From contig VAUL01000006.1 in the NCBI GenBank assembly GCA_005774545.1, positions 1-64,000 of the forward strand: DNA of 64,000 nt, in the 5' to 3' direction. The translations under genes were made by a program, and so were the position numbers. Every line of letters starts with the position of its first letter. Within the stretch, counting starts at the first letter, position 1. This document shows, piece by piece, positions 20,569 to 28,949 of this stretch. The stretch is from Deltaproteobacteria bacterium. Lineage in GTDB: Bacteria; Desulfobacterota; Desulfuromonadia; Desulfuromonadales; BM103. Below the pieces are notes generated by a model. That model was not told where the DNA came from and made no database searches. It saw only the letters and a list, made by a program, of their open reading frames with translations.

Positions 20569-22401
20569 ATGTCCCGCAGTCACGCCGACGAACGGCGTTC
20601 CCTCGAAGTCGCCGAAGCGGCCCGCGAAACGCTCTGGCAGCGGCCGAGCATCGTCGGCCAGATGTTCATGGGGCGGCTCCCCGTCGAGCTGATCTTTCCG
20701 TTCCCCGACCAGACGGCGGCCGACCGCGCCGCCGGCGACGTGATTCTCGCCAAGGTGGCCAGCTTCCTTGCGGAAAAGGTCGATGCCGACCGGATCGACG
20801 CCGAGCGCGAGATCCCGGCGGAGGTCATCGACGGGCTGCGGGCTCTCGGCCTGTTCGGCATCAAGATCCCGGTCGGCTACGGCGGCCTGGGGCTCTCCCA
20901 GATCAACTACAACCGGATCATGCAGCTGGTGGCCAGCCACTGCGCCTCGACGGCGGTGCTCCTCTCCGCCCACCAGAGCATCGGCGTGCCGCAGCCGCTC
21001 AAGCTGTGCGGCACCCCCGAGCAGAAGGAGAAATACCTGCCGCGCCTGGCCGCCGGGGCGATCAGCGCCTTCGCCCTGACCGAGCCGGGGGTTGGCTCGG
21101 ACCCGTCGCAGATGAGTACCGTGGCCACGCCGACGGAGGACGGCAGCGCCTGGCTGATCAGCGGCGAGAAGCTCTGGATCAGCAACGGTCCGATCGCCGA
21201 GCTGCTGATCGTCATGGCGCGGACCAACGACCCGCAGGCCGAACGCCCGGAAATCACCGCGTTCATCGTCGAGACCGACAGCCCCGGCTTTTCTGTCGAG
21301 CACCGCTGCGACTTCATGGGGCTCAAGGGGCTGCAGAACGGCCTGCTGCGCTTCGACAACGTGCGGGTGCCGGCGGAGAACATCGTCGAGGGGCGCGGCC
21401 GCGGCCTGTCCCTGGCGCTGCGCACCCTCAACACCGGGCGGCTGACCCTGCCGGCGGCCTGCGGCGGGGCGATGAAGCAGGCCCTGGCCATGGTCACCGA
21501 CTGGGCCCGCGAGCGCCGGCAGTGGGGGGCGCCGATCGGCGAACACGAGGCGGTGGCCGCCAAGCTGGCCGGAATCGCTGCCGACCTCTACGCGGTGGAG
21601 AGCCTGACCTGGCTGACCTCGGCGCTGGCCGACCGCGAGGAGCTTGACATCCGCCTGGAAGCGGCGATGGCCAAGCTGTTCTGCACCGAAGCCCTGTGGC
21701 GCAGCGCCGATGCCGCGCTGCAGATCCGCGGCGGCCGCGGCTACGAAACCGCCGTCTCGCTGGCCGGGCGCGGCGAGGCGGCAATGCCGATGGAGCGGCT
21801 GCTGCGCGATGCGCGCATCAACCTGATCATCGAGGGGACCAGCGAGATCATGCGGCTGTTCATCGCCCGCGAAGCCCTCGATCCGCACCTGCAGATCGCC
21901 GGGGCGTCGGCGACCGGCGAACGGGTCGATTACCTTGGCGCCGCCAAGTTCTACGCCAAGTGGTATCCGAAACTCTACTGGCCCGACTTCAAGCTCGACG
22001 GCGAGGTGCAGCTGCCGGAGGCGCTGCGTGCCCACCTGCACGAGCTGGAAAAGGATGCCCGCCGCCTGGCCCGCGACCTCTTCCACATGATGCTGCGCCA
22101 CCGGCAGGGGCTGCAGCGCCGCCAACTGGTGCTCGGCCGGCTGGTCGACTGCGGTGCCGAGCTGTTCGCCGTCGCCGCGGTCCTGGCCCGCGCCGCCTCG
22201 CCGGCCGCTCCGGCGGAATCGATCGCCCTGGCCGACCTCTTCTGCCGCCAGGCCCGCCGCCGCCTGGAGAAACTGCGCCGCGATCTCTACCGGAACGACG
22301 ATGCCGAGGACTACCGCTTCGCCCGGGCGCTGCTTGACGGCCGCTTCGCCTGGCTGACCGACAACATCGTCAGCACCTGGCGGGACAAGCCCCGGACATG
22401 A
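20569..22401 (+). CDS. Acyl-CoA dehydrogenase, long ACAD9/VLCAD-like form
   Basis: 610 aa from the ATG at 20569, behind an excellent AGGAGGAGGAGG run at 20551-20562. Flavin-dependent acyl-CoA dehydrogenases make the alpha-beta double bond in beta-oxidation. The N and middle domains show 'FALTEPGVGSDPSQM' and 'LWISNGPIAEL'. The C domain has the catalytic Glu region 'RDARINLIIEGTSEIMRLFIARE'. A further ~170 residues after the normal end resemble the C-terminal extension of VLCAD/ACAD9 proteins. It overlaps the next gene by ATGA, so the two flavoproteins are coupled. Substrate chain length is unknown. Confidence 0.9.
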   Translation: MSRSHADERRSLEVAEAARETLWQRPSIVGQMFMGRLPVELIFPFPDQTAADRAAGDVILAKVASFLAEKVDADRIDAEREIPAEVIDGLRALGLFGIKIPVGYGGLGLSQINYNRIMQLVASHCASTAVLLSAHQSIGVPQPLKLCGTPEQKEKYLPRLAAGAISAFALTEPGVGSDPSQMSTVATPTEDGSAWLISGEKLWISNGPIAELLIVMARTNDPQAERPEITAFIVETDSPGFSVEHRCDFMGLKGLQNGLLRFDNVRVPAENIVEGRGRGLSLALRTLNTGRLTLPAACGGAMKQALAMVTDWARERRQWGAPIGEHEAVAAKLAGIAADLYAVESLTWLTSALADREELDIRLEAAMAKLFCTEALWRSADAALQIRGGRGYETAVSLAGRGEAAMPMERLLRDARINLIIEGTSEIMRLFIAREALDPHLQIAGASATGERVDYLGAAKFYAKWYPKLYWPDFKLDGEVQLPEALRAHLHELEKDARRLARDLFHMMLRHRQGLQRRQLVLGRLVDCGAELFAVAAVLARAASPAAPAESIALADLFCRQARRRLEKLRRDLYRNDDAEDYRFARALLDGRFAWLTDNIVSTWRDKPRT

Positions 22402-23798
22402 CCGCCGCTCCCGACCTGGTCATCCTCGGGGCCGGCACCACGGCGCTTGCCGCCGCCGAACGTGCCGCCGAACTGGGAGCCCGGGTCGTGGTCATCGAGC
22501 AGGCGGTCCCGGGAGGGACCTGCATCAACTGGGGGTGCATCCCCAGCAAGACGCTGATCCACAAGGCCGCCCTCTATCATGCCGCCCGGCGCGGGGCCGC
22601 CGCCGGGCTCAACCTGACCCCCGGCCCGGTCGACTGCGCCGCCCTGATGGCGGCCAAGCAGCAGGCCATCGACCGGGTCCGGCAGGAGCGCTGCGACCGG
22701 CTGCTCAACGAGCATCCGGCCATCCGGCTGGTGCGCGGTCACGGCCGCCTTCGCGCCCCCGGGGAGGTTCAGGTCGGACCGGAGATCCTGCGCAGCGACC
22801 ACATCCTGATCGCCTGCGGCGGCCTCCCCCGCCATCTCGATCTTCCCGGCATGCACACCGTTGCCGCCCTCAACAGCTACTCGGTTCTCAACCTCCCGGC
22901 CATCCCCCGCTCGCTGCTGATCGTCGGCGGCGGGGTGATTGCCCTGGAGATCGGGCAGATGCTGCAGCGTTTCGGCTGTCAGGTGACGCTGCTCGAGCGC
23001 GGCGACCGCCCGCTGGCCGAGTTCGACCCGCGGCTGACCGGTCCGCTGTGCGCTCTGCTGGCGGCCGAGGGGCTGCGCCAGCATTTCGGTGTCGAGGTGC
23101 GGCAGGTGGCAGCGGAGGGCGAAGGGGTGGCGGTGGCGGCGATGATCAACGGCCACCCGCTGCGGCTGACGGCGGAACGGCTGATGCTGGCGGTGGGCAC
23201 GGTGCCGGCGACCGCCGGCCTCGGTCTGGAAGCGGTCGGCGTTGCCTGTGACCGGCAGGGGTTCGTGGTGATCGATGCGGAATGCCGGACCAGTGTGCCG
23301 GGGATCTGGGCGGCCGGCGATGTGACCGGCCCGCCGCTGCTGGCCCCGGCCGGGGAGCTGGAGGGACGCGTCGCGGTGGAGAACATGTTCGCCGGCCGGC
23401 ACTGCACCGTCGACCATCATGGTACGCCGATGGCGGTCTTCATCGATCCGGAGATTGCCCTGGTCGGGCAGACGGCCGCCCAGGCCGGAGCCGCCGGCCA
23501 TGAGGTCGCCGAGGCCTATCTCGACCTGGCGGCCGTGGCCAAGGCGCATGTGGTCGGGGCGCCGACCGGCGCCCTGCTGCTCTGGGCCGACCGCCACGAC
23601 GGCCGGCTGCTCGGCGGTCAGATCCTCGCACCGCGCGCCGCCGACCTGATTCACGAACTGGCGCTGGCGGTCCGGGCCTGCCTGACCGTTAGCGAACTGG
23701 CCGACAGCGTCCACGTCTACCCGACGATCAGCGACGGCTGGCGGCTGGCGGCCCGCCGGCTGCTGGCCGACTGCCCGGAACTGCGGGGCAGGGCCTAG
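22398..23798 (+). CDS. MerA/dihydrolipoamide dehydrogenase-like flavin disulfide oxidoreductase
   Basis: 466 aa, ATG overlapping the acyl-CoA dehydrogenase stop. FAD binding is at LVILGAGTTALAAAERAAE, the redox disulfide in GGTCINWGCIPSKT, NAD(P)H binding at 'LLIVGGGVIALEIG' and the second FAD motif at 'GIWAAGDVTG'. The C-terminal segment reads VHVYPTISDGW: the active-site His of lipoamide dehydrogenase (HxHPTxxE) is Tyr, as in mercuric reductases, and the Glu is Asp. The N-terminal HMA domain and the C-terminal Cys pair of MerA are absent. It is therefore probably neither a true lipoamide dehydrogenase nor a mercuric reductase. Pairing with the dehydrogenase suggests a role in thiol or electron transfer, which is inference. 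Confidence 0.85.
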   Translation: MTAAPDLVILGAGTTALAAAERAAELGARVVVIEQAVPGGTCINWGCIPSKTLIHKAALYHAARRGAAAGLNLTPGPVDCAALMAAKQQAIDRVRQERCDRLLNEHPAIRLVRGHGRLRAPGEVQVGPEILRSDHILIACGGLPRHLDLPGMHTVAALNSYSVLNLPAIPRSLLIVGGGVIALEIGQMLQRFGCQVTLLERGDRPLAEFDPRLTGPLCALLAAEGLRQHFGVEVRQVAAEGEGVAVAAMINGHPLRLTAERLMLAVGTVPATAGLGLEAVGVACDRQGFVVIDAECRTSVPGIWAAGDVTGPPLLAPAGELEGRVAVENMFAGRHCTVDHHGTPMAVFIDPEIALVGQTAAQAGAAGHEVAEAYLDLAAVAKAHVVGAPTGALLLWADRHDGRLLGGQILAPRAADLIHELALAVRACLTVSELADSVHVYPTISDGWRLAARRLLADCPELRGRA

Positions 23799-24382
23799 AA
23801 GCGGCGGCGCCCCATCTGCCGGCCGAACTCCGTGACGATCGCCGGAATGGCCTCTTGGAACAGCTCCTCGGCCCGGGTTTCCACGGTGGTGATCTTGCCG
23901 GTGGCCAGTTCCAGGAATTCGAGACGGAACGCCACGTCCATGATCACCCCCTGCATCGGTGCGGCAACCATTTCGCGGCGCAGGATGGTGCCGCTCATCA
24001 GGTAGTCGGGCGCGGCGTTGAGGTGCAGGGCCTGCTGGACCTCGGCCGGACTCTTGCCCCGCCAGTCGGCGGTTTTCGGCAGCTGCTTCGGGAAGCGGTC
24101 GGGGATCGACAGTTCGGCGTTGAACAACCCCTGCTGCTTGAAGCTCGAGGCGAAATAGGCATCGTCCTCGCCCCGGCAGATGTAAAAGGCTTCCGCCGTC
24201 TTGTCAAACGGGCCGATGATGGCCAGCCGCGCTCCGGGGCGGAGAGTGGCAAGATTGCCGCCGGTCACCCGGAACTCCTTGACGCCGTTGCCGGCCACCA
24301 TGATGCCGCCGATGATCGGTCCGCAGGCGCCGAGCAGCAACGCCGCCAGCACCATCAGCGGCCAGAAAGCTTTTGTCCTCAT
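23795..24382 (-). CDS. Outer/inner membrane lipoprotein of unknown function
   Basis: 195 aa from the ATG at 24382, preceded on this strand by AAGGAG. A hydrophobic N terminus ends in the lipobox LLLGAC. The mature part begins GPIIGGIMVAGNGVKEF and later has 'PDYLMSGTILRREMVAAPMQGVIMDVAFRLEFLELATGKI'-like beta-strand pattern, resembling lipoproteins of the CsgG/LpoB general type (inhibitor-free, short), but I do not recognise a named family. The gene starts one base after the stop of a tiny dihaem lipoprotein gene, so the two are cotranscribed. It converges on the MerA-like gene with a 4-bp overlap of 3' ends. Confidence 0.7.
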   Translation of the reverse strand: MRTKAFWPLMVLAALLLGACGPIIGGIMVAGNGVKEFRVTGGNLATLRPGARLAIIGPFDKTAEAFYICRGEDDAYFASSFKQQGLFNAELSIPDRFPKQLPKTADWRGKSPAEVQQALHLNAAPDYLMSGTILRREMVAAPMQGVIMDVAFRLEFLELATGKITTVETRAEELFQEAIPAIVTEFGRQMGRRRF

Positions 24383-24383
24383 C

Positions 24384-24611
24384 TCATTCTCCTTGTAAAA
24401 TGCGGTGGCAGCGGAGGCAGTCATCGGATGCGCCGTGCCCGCGGCTGATCTTCTTGATCTCATGACAGCCCAGGCACGCTTGATTGGTCTGGGCCGTCCG
24501 GTGAAAATCAGAATTGGTGCGGTGCGGGGCGAAAGGCGCCATGCGTCTGGTGCAGGCCGCCAGCAGGGTTAGCAGGGCGATGAGGACAAGCAGATACAAC
24601 AGTCTGGGCAT
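24384..24611 (-). CDS. Small dihaem c-type cytochrome lipoprotein
   Basis: 75 aa. A signal sequence with lipobox LLAAC is followed by about 20 residues and then two haem motifs, CLGCH and CLRCH, 18 residues apart, ending in LQGE. His residues between them (HRTNSDFHRT, GHG) could be distal ligands. It would be a lipid-anchored periplasmic or outer-membrane electron carrier of only ~55 mature residues. It is the first gene of a two-gene unit with the lipoprotein that starts one base downstream. It lies 4.3 kb from the large cytochrome island and may belong to the same electron-transfer network; that is inference. Confidence 0.85.
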   Translation of the reverse strand: MPRLLYLLVLIALLTLLAACTRRMAPFAPHRTNSDFHRTAQTNQACLGCHEIKKISRGHGASDDCLRCHRILQGE

Positions 24612-24664
24612 GAGCGACCCCTTGCGGCAGCGGAAAATAAATGACGATTTGAGTATCCTATCTT

Positions 24665-25261
24665 ATGCAGCACGATGGTGACAACGGTTCGTTGCGCAGG
24701 CGGTCAGTGTGCAATCGACGGTATCGACGGGTCGTCTTTCCACGGTGGAAATGGTTGGTGCTCGGGGCTTTACTGCTGGCTGGCGTTGCTTGCCGTGCCC
24801 CGGCACCGGCCGTGGTCGCGGCCGGTGCCGCCACGCTGACAATCCGCCTCGACGGCTTCCGCAACGACCGGGGGGCGGCGATCGTCTCCCTCTTTCAGGG
24901 GGAAAAGGGTTTTCCTGACGACGTTGCCGCCTCGCGGGCGACCGTCACCGTGCCGATCCGCGAGGGAGTGGCCACCGCCTTCTTCCGCGACCTCCCTTAC
25001 GGGGATTATGCCGTCAGCGTGCTGCACGACGAAAACGGCGACGGGACGATGGCCACCGGCCTGTTCGGTGCGCCTCGCGAAGGGTTCGGTTTTTCCGGCT
25101 TCCCCGACTACCGGTTCGGGCCGCCGGCCTTTGCCGAGGTGCGTTTCCTGCTGGTGGAGCCCGAGCGGGAGATGACCATCGGCATCCGTTACGAAACCGG
25201 GCGGCGTCAGCACCAGCAAGAAGGCCGGGCCGTGGAATCGCGCCGGCCGCCAGAGGAGTAG
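24665..25261 (+). CDS. DUF2141-type lipoprotein
   Basis: Up to 198 aa from the ATG at 24665; no clear ribosome site is seen there, and the GTG at 24707 (behind AGGCGG) is an alternative. A basic stretch (RWKW) precedes the hydrophobic segment LVLGALLLAGVAC, whose end fits a lipobox. The mature domain starts 'TLTIRLDGFRNDRGAAIVSLFQGEKGFP' and has 'LPYGDYAVSVLHDENGDGTM' and 'GFGFS', the pattern of DUF2141 periplasmic proteins. Function of the family is unknown. It is divergent from the dihaem lipoprotein gene (53 bp apart) and its stop is 7 bp from the ubiD-like gene, so it leads a four-gene operon. Confidence 0.78.
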   Translation: MQHDGDNGSLRRRSVCNRRYRRVVFPRWKWLVLGALLLAGVACRAPAPAVVAAGAATLTIRLDGFRNDRGAAIVSLFQGEKGFPDDVAASRATVTVPIREGVATAFFRDLPYGDYAVSVLHDENGDGTMATGLFGAPREGFGFSGFPDYRFGPPAFAEVRFLLVEPEREMTIGIRYETGRRQHQQEGRAVESRRPPEE

Positions 25262-25268
25262 CGACAGC

Positions 25269-27110
25269 ATGGGTTATCGCAATCTGCAGCAGGCGGTTGC
25301 CGACCTCGAGCGCACCGGCCGGCTGAAGCGCATCGACTGCGAGGTCGATCCCTGTCTCGAAGTCGGCGCCATCCAGCGGCGCGTCTACCGCAACGGCGGT
25401 CCCGCCCTGCTTTTCACCCGCGTGAAGGGGACCGCCTTCCCGCTCCTTGGCAACCTGTTCGGAACGCTGGAGCGGGCCCGTTACCTGTTCCGCGATACCC
25501 TTGGGGCCATCGAGACCCTGGCGGCCGCCAAGGGGGATCCCGCCGCCCTGCTGCGTCGTCCCGGCAAGGCGCTCGGCCTGCTTCCGCACCTGACCCATCT
25601 GCGCCCGCAGCGGGTGTCGGGCGGGCCGCTGCTCGGCGGCACGACCACGCTCGAAGCTTTGCCGCCACTGGTTTCCTGGCCGCAGGACGGCGGGCCGTTC
25701 ATCACCCTGCCGCAGGTCTACAGCGAGCATCCGCAGCGCCCGGGCTGGCGGCACTCCAACCTCGGCATGTACCGCGTGCAGCTGGGCGGCAACCGCTATG
25801 CCCCGGGTCGCGAGGTCGGCCTCCACTACCAGCTCCACCGCGGCATCGGCGTCCATCACGCTGCGGCCATTGCCTCCGGCCGGCCGCTGCCGGTCAACGT
25901 CTTCGTCGGTGGCCCGCCGGCCCTGACCCTGGCGGCGGTGATGCCGCTCCCCGAGGGGATGCCGGAACTGGCGTTCGCCGGCCTGCTCGCCGGCCACCGT
26001 CTGCCGGTCACGGCAACGGCCAACGGCCTGCTCGCCCCGGCCGAAGCCGATTTCTGCCTGGTCGGCCGGATCGACCCGACGCGCACCCTCCCCGAAGGGC
26101 CGTTCGGCGACCACCTCGGCTACTACAGCCTGGTGCACGACTTCCCGGTGATGACCGTCGAGCGGGTCCTGCACCGCCCCGGAGCGATCTGGCCGTTCAC
26201 CACCGTGGGGCGCCCCCCTCAGGAGGACACCACCTTCGGCGCCTTGATCCACGAGATGACCGGGCCGCTGGTCCCCGACCTGATTCCCGGGGTGCGCGCC
26301 ATTCATGCCGTCGACGCCGCCGGCGTCCACCCCCTGCTGCTGGCGCTCGGCTCCGAGCGCTACGTCCCCTATGCCGCCGAGCGGGAGCCGCGCGAGCTGC
26401 TGACCCAGGCCAACGCCATCCTCGGGCAGGGGCAGCTGTCGCTGGCCAAGTACCTGCTCATCGCCGACGGCGGCGACGCCCCGGACCTCGACCTGCACGA
26501 TATCGGCGCCTTCCTGCGCCACCTGCTGGCCCGGGTCGACTGGCGCCGCGACCTGCACTTCCAGACCTGCACCACCATCGACACCCTCGACTATTCGGGG
26601 CACGGCTTCAACCAGGGCTCCAAGGTGGTCGTTGCCGGTGCCGGGCCGGCCCGGCGTGTCCTGCCGGCGGAGCTGCCGGCAGGCCTGCACCTGCCGGAGG
26701 GCTTTACGGCCCCGCGCCTGGCCCTCCCCGGGGTGCTGGTGGTGAAGGGGCCGCCCTGGGCCGGCACGCGCGGCCAGCCGGCCGCCGACCTCGCCGGGTT
26801 CTGCCGGACGGTCGCTCCGGACGATCCGCTCAACACCTGTCCGCTGGTGGTCATCGCCGATGACAGCGAGTTTGCCGCGCGGACCCTCGACAACCTGCTG
26901 TGGGTGACTTTCACCCGGGCCGACCCGGCTGCCGACATCGACGGCGTCGGGGCCTTCACCCGGGCCAAACACTGGGGGTGTTCCGGCGCCCTCGTCGTCG
27001 ACGCCCGCCGCAAACCCCATCATCCCGCCTCCCTTGAGGATGACCCGGCCGTCGAGCGCCGGGTCGATGCCCTGGGGGCGCCAGGAGGAGTGCTGCATGG
27101 ACTCGTGTAA
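25269..27110 (+). CDS. UbiD-family decarboxylase, long (MqnL-type) form
   Basis: 613 aa. UbiD enzymes decarboxylate aromatic or enoic acids with prenylated FMN made by UbiX. The N terminus GYRNLQQAVADLERTGRLKRID is typical. The metal/prFMN region reads 'LPEGPFGDHLGYYS', and 'FTTVGRPPQEDT' and 'DTLDYSGHGFNQGSK' match the ~600-aa forms used for 1,4-dihydroxy-6-naphthoate decarboxylation in futalosine-pathway organisms. A second, shorter UbiD is encoded at 59234, next to ubiA and ubiX, so which one serves menaquinone is open. It overlaps the next gene by 14 bp. Confidence 0.88.
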   Translation: MGYRNLQQAVADLERTGRLKRIDCEVDPCLEVGAIQRRVYRNGGPALLFTRVKGTAFPLLGNLFGTLERARYLFRDTLGAIETLAAAKGDPAALLRRPGKALGLLPHLTHLRPQRVSGGPLLGGTTTLEALPPLVSWPQDGGPFITLPQVYSEHPQRPGWRHSNLGMYRVQLGGNRYAPGREVGLHYQLHRGIGVHHAAAIASGRPLPVNVFVGGPPALTLAAVMPLPEGMPELAFAGLLAGHRLPVTATANGLLAPAEADFCLVGRIDPTRTLPEGPFGDHLGYYSLVHDFPVMTVERVLHRPGAIWPFTTVGRPPQEDTTFGALIHEMTGPLVPDLIPGVRAIHAVDAAGVHPLLLALGSERYVPYAAEREPRELLTQANAILGQGQLSLAKYLLIADGGDAPDLDLHDIGAFLRHLLARVDWRRDLHFQTCTTIDTLDYSGHGFNQGSKVVVAGAGPARRVLPAELPAGLHLPEGFTAPRLALPGVLVVKGPPWAGTRGQPAADLAGFCRTVAPDDPLNTCPLVVIADDSEFAARTLDNLLWVTFTRADPAADIDGVGAFTRAKHWGCSGALVVDARRKPHHPASLEDDPAVERRVDALGAPGGVLHGLV

Positions 27111-28053
27111 GGCCCAGCCCGCGGCCCGGCCGCGCGGCGAAGCGTTTTCCCTGCCGGCGACGATCGGCAATACCCCGCTGGTGGCCCTGAACCACCTCAA
27201 TCCCAACCCCGATGTCCTGCTGCTCGCCAAGCTGGAGGGGAACAATCCGGGCGGCTCGGTGAAGGATCGCACCGCCTGGTGGATGCTGCGCCACGCCGAA
27301 GCCGACGGCCTGCTCACGCCGGACAAGACCATCCTCGAGCCGACCTCGGGAAACACCGGCATCGCCCTGGCCATGCTGGCGGCGGCCCGCGGCTACCGCA
27401 TCCGTCTGGTCATGCCCGAGTGCGTCAGCATGGAGCGGCGCGCGGTTCTCGAAGCCTACGGTGCCGAGCTGGTGCTCTCCCCCGCCGCCGAGGCGACCGA
27501 CGGGGCCATCCGCCTGGCCCACCGCATCCTTGCCGCGGAACCGGATCGGTACTTCATGCCCAACCAGTACGACAATCCGGCCAATCCGGCGGTGCACTTC
27601 GAGACGACCGGCCCGGAGATCTGGCGGCAGACCGATGGGTGCGTCGATGCCTTCGTGGCCGGCATGGGGACGTCCGGCACGCTCATGGGGGTCGGCCGCT
27701 ACCTGCGCAGCCGCAAGCCGTCCGTGCGGATCGTCGGCATCGAACCGCGCCTCGGTCACAAGGTCCAGGGGCTGAAGAACATGGAGGAGGCGATCGTCCC
27801 CGGCATCTACCGGGAAGCGGAGCTCGATCTCAAGTTGACCGTGGAGGACGAGGAAGCCTTCGAAACCGCCCGGCGCCTGGCGTCGCGCGAGGGGATCTTT
27901 GCCGGGATGTCGAGCGGGGCGGCGGTCGCCGGGGCCATCAAGGTGGCCGCGGAGCTGCGCGGCGGCACCGTCGTGGTCCTGCTCCCCGATCGCGGCGACC
28001 GCTACCTGAGCACGACCCTGTTCCGCTCGGTCTGCGCCAACTGCCGGCCATGA
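27097..28053 (+). CDS. Cysteine synthase family PLP enzyme (CysK/CysM type)
   Basis: 318 aa from the ATG at 27097, behind AGGAGG and overlapping the ubiD end. O-acetylserine sulfhydrylases make cysteine from O-acetylserine and sulfide (or thiosulfate for CysM). The PLP Lys is in NPGGSVKDRTAW, the substrate loop is 'EPTSGNTGIALAM' and the phosphate-binding Gly loop 'GMGTSGTLMGVGRYL'. The C terminus ends SVCANCRP, an unusual CxxC tail, and a Cys is also found at residue 4. No regulatory CBS domain is present. The next gene starts within its stop codon (ATGA). Confidence 0.88.
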   Translation: MDSCKAQPAARPRGEAFSLPATIGNTPLVALNHLNPNPDVLLLAKLEGNNPGGSVKDRTAWWMLRHAEADGLLTPDKTILEPTSGNTGIALAMLAAARGYRIRLVMPECVSMERRAVLEAYGAELVLSPAAEATDGAIRLAHRILAAEPDRYFMPNQYDNPANPAVHFETTGPEIWRQTDGCVDAFVAGMGTSGTLMGVGRYLRSRKPSVRIVGIEPRLGHKVQGLKNMEEAIVPGIYREAELDLKLTVEDEEAFETARRLASREGIFAGMSSGAAVAGAIKVAAELRGGTVVVLLPDRGDRYLSTTLFRSVCANCRP

Positions 28054-28871
28054 CCGCCTCCTCCCTGGGCAACGCGGTTCGCGCCGAGCTCGAACGACTG
28101 GTGGCGACAGTTGCCGAGAACCGCCATCCCGATCTCGACGGTCCGATCTTCCAGGCGCCCCTCGTCGGCTTCGCCGCAGCCGGTGACCCGCTGTTCACCG
28201 CCTACCGGGAGGTCATCGGCCCGTTCCATCGCACCCCGGGAGAGTGGCTGCCGGCTGCAGCCACGGTCATCAGCTGGATCCTGCCGATCGCCGCGTCGAC
28301 CCGGGATAGCAACCGGCTGCAGCGGGAAGAGCCGTCGCGCGCCTGGGCGATCACCCGCACCTTCGGCGAAGCGTGCAACAACCGTCTGCGCGCGGAGCTG
28401 TGTGCCTGGCTGCAGGCCCGCGGCCATGCGGCCCTCGCCCCGGTCCTCCACCCGCAATGGAGCGGCGTCGAGGTGGCGGAGAGCGGGCTGTCCTCCAACT
28501 GGTCGGAGCGGCATGCCGCCTATGCCGCGGGGCTCGGCACCTTCAGTCTCAACGATGGCCTGATCACCGCTGCCGGCATGGCCCACCGCTGCGGCAGCGT
28601 GATCACCGATCTGGTGCTGCCTGCCGAGCCGCGTCCGTACGCGGGGGTGCGCGACTGGTGCCTGTTCCATGCCCGCGCCACCTGCGGGGCCTGCATGCGG
28701 CGCTGCCCGGTCGGGGCGATCACCGCCGCCGGCCACGACAAGCACCGCTGCCGCGACTACACCTACGGCACGCTGCAGCCGCGGCTGCAGGAATCCTACG
28801 GCGTCGCCATCGCCGGTTGCGGCCTCTGCCAGACCGGGGTGCCGTGCGAGGCGGGCAACCCCTGCAAATAG
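28050..28871 (+). CDS. QueG-like [4Fe-4S] protein
   Basis: 273 aa, ATG overlapping the cysteine synthase stop. The C-terminal ~70 residues bear two Fe-S motif groups, TCGACMRRCPVGAI and CGLCQTGVPCEAGNPC. The preceding region has 'SGLSSNWSERHAAYAAGLGTFSLNDGLIT' and 'GSVITDLVLPAEPRPY', the pattern of proteins related to epoxyqueuosine reductase QueG and reductive dehalogenases. It is shorter than QueG (~370 aa), lacking its C-terminal HEAT region, so the tRNA-modification role is doubtful. No corrinoid-binding motif can be asserted by eye. It ends the operon at a strong terminator. Confidence 0.75.
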   Translation: MTASSLGNAVRAELERLVATVAENRHPDLDGPIFQAPLVGFAAAGDPLFTAYREVIGPFHRTPGEWLPAAATVISWILPIAASTRDSNRLQREEPSRAWAITRTFGEACNNRLRAELCAWLQARGHAALAPVLHPQWSGVEVAESGLSSNWSERHAAYAAGLGTFSLNDGLITAAGMAHRCGSVITDLVLPAEPRPYAGVRDWCLFHARATCGACMRRCPVGAITAAGHDKHRCRDYTYGTLQPRLQESYGVAIAGCGLCQTGVPCEAGNPCK

Positions 28872-28889
28872 ACGGGTTCACCCCGTGCA

Positions 28890-28929
28890 AAGCCAAAGGC
28901 CCGCTGCTTGCGCAGCGGGCCTTTGGCTT
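28890..28929. terminator. Bidirectional terminator between convergent genes
   Basis: A perfect 18-bp stem with left arm 28890-28907 (AAGCCAAAGGCCCGCTGC) and right arm 28912-28929 around TTGC. It lies between the Fe-S protein gene on + and imcH on -. Confidence 0.88.
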
Positions 28930-28949
28930 GTTCCGGCAATCTTCGCCGC

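Noticed and set aside
22398-23798. Mercuric reductase and mercury resistance locus
   Set aside because: No HMA domain, no C-terminal Cys pair, and no merR, merT or merP gene nearby; only general family similarity remains.
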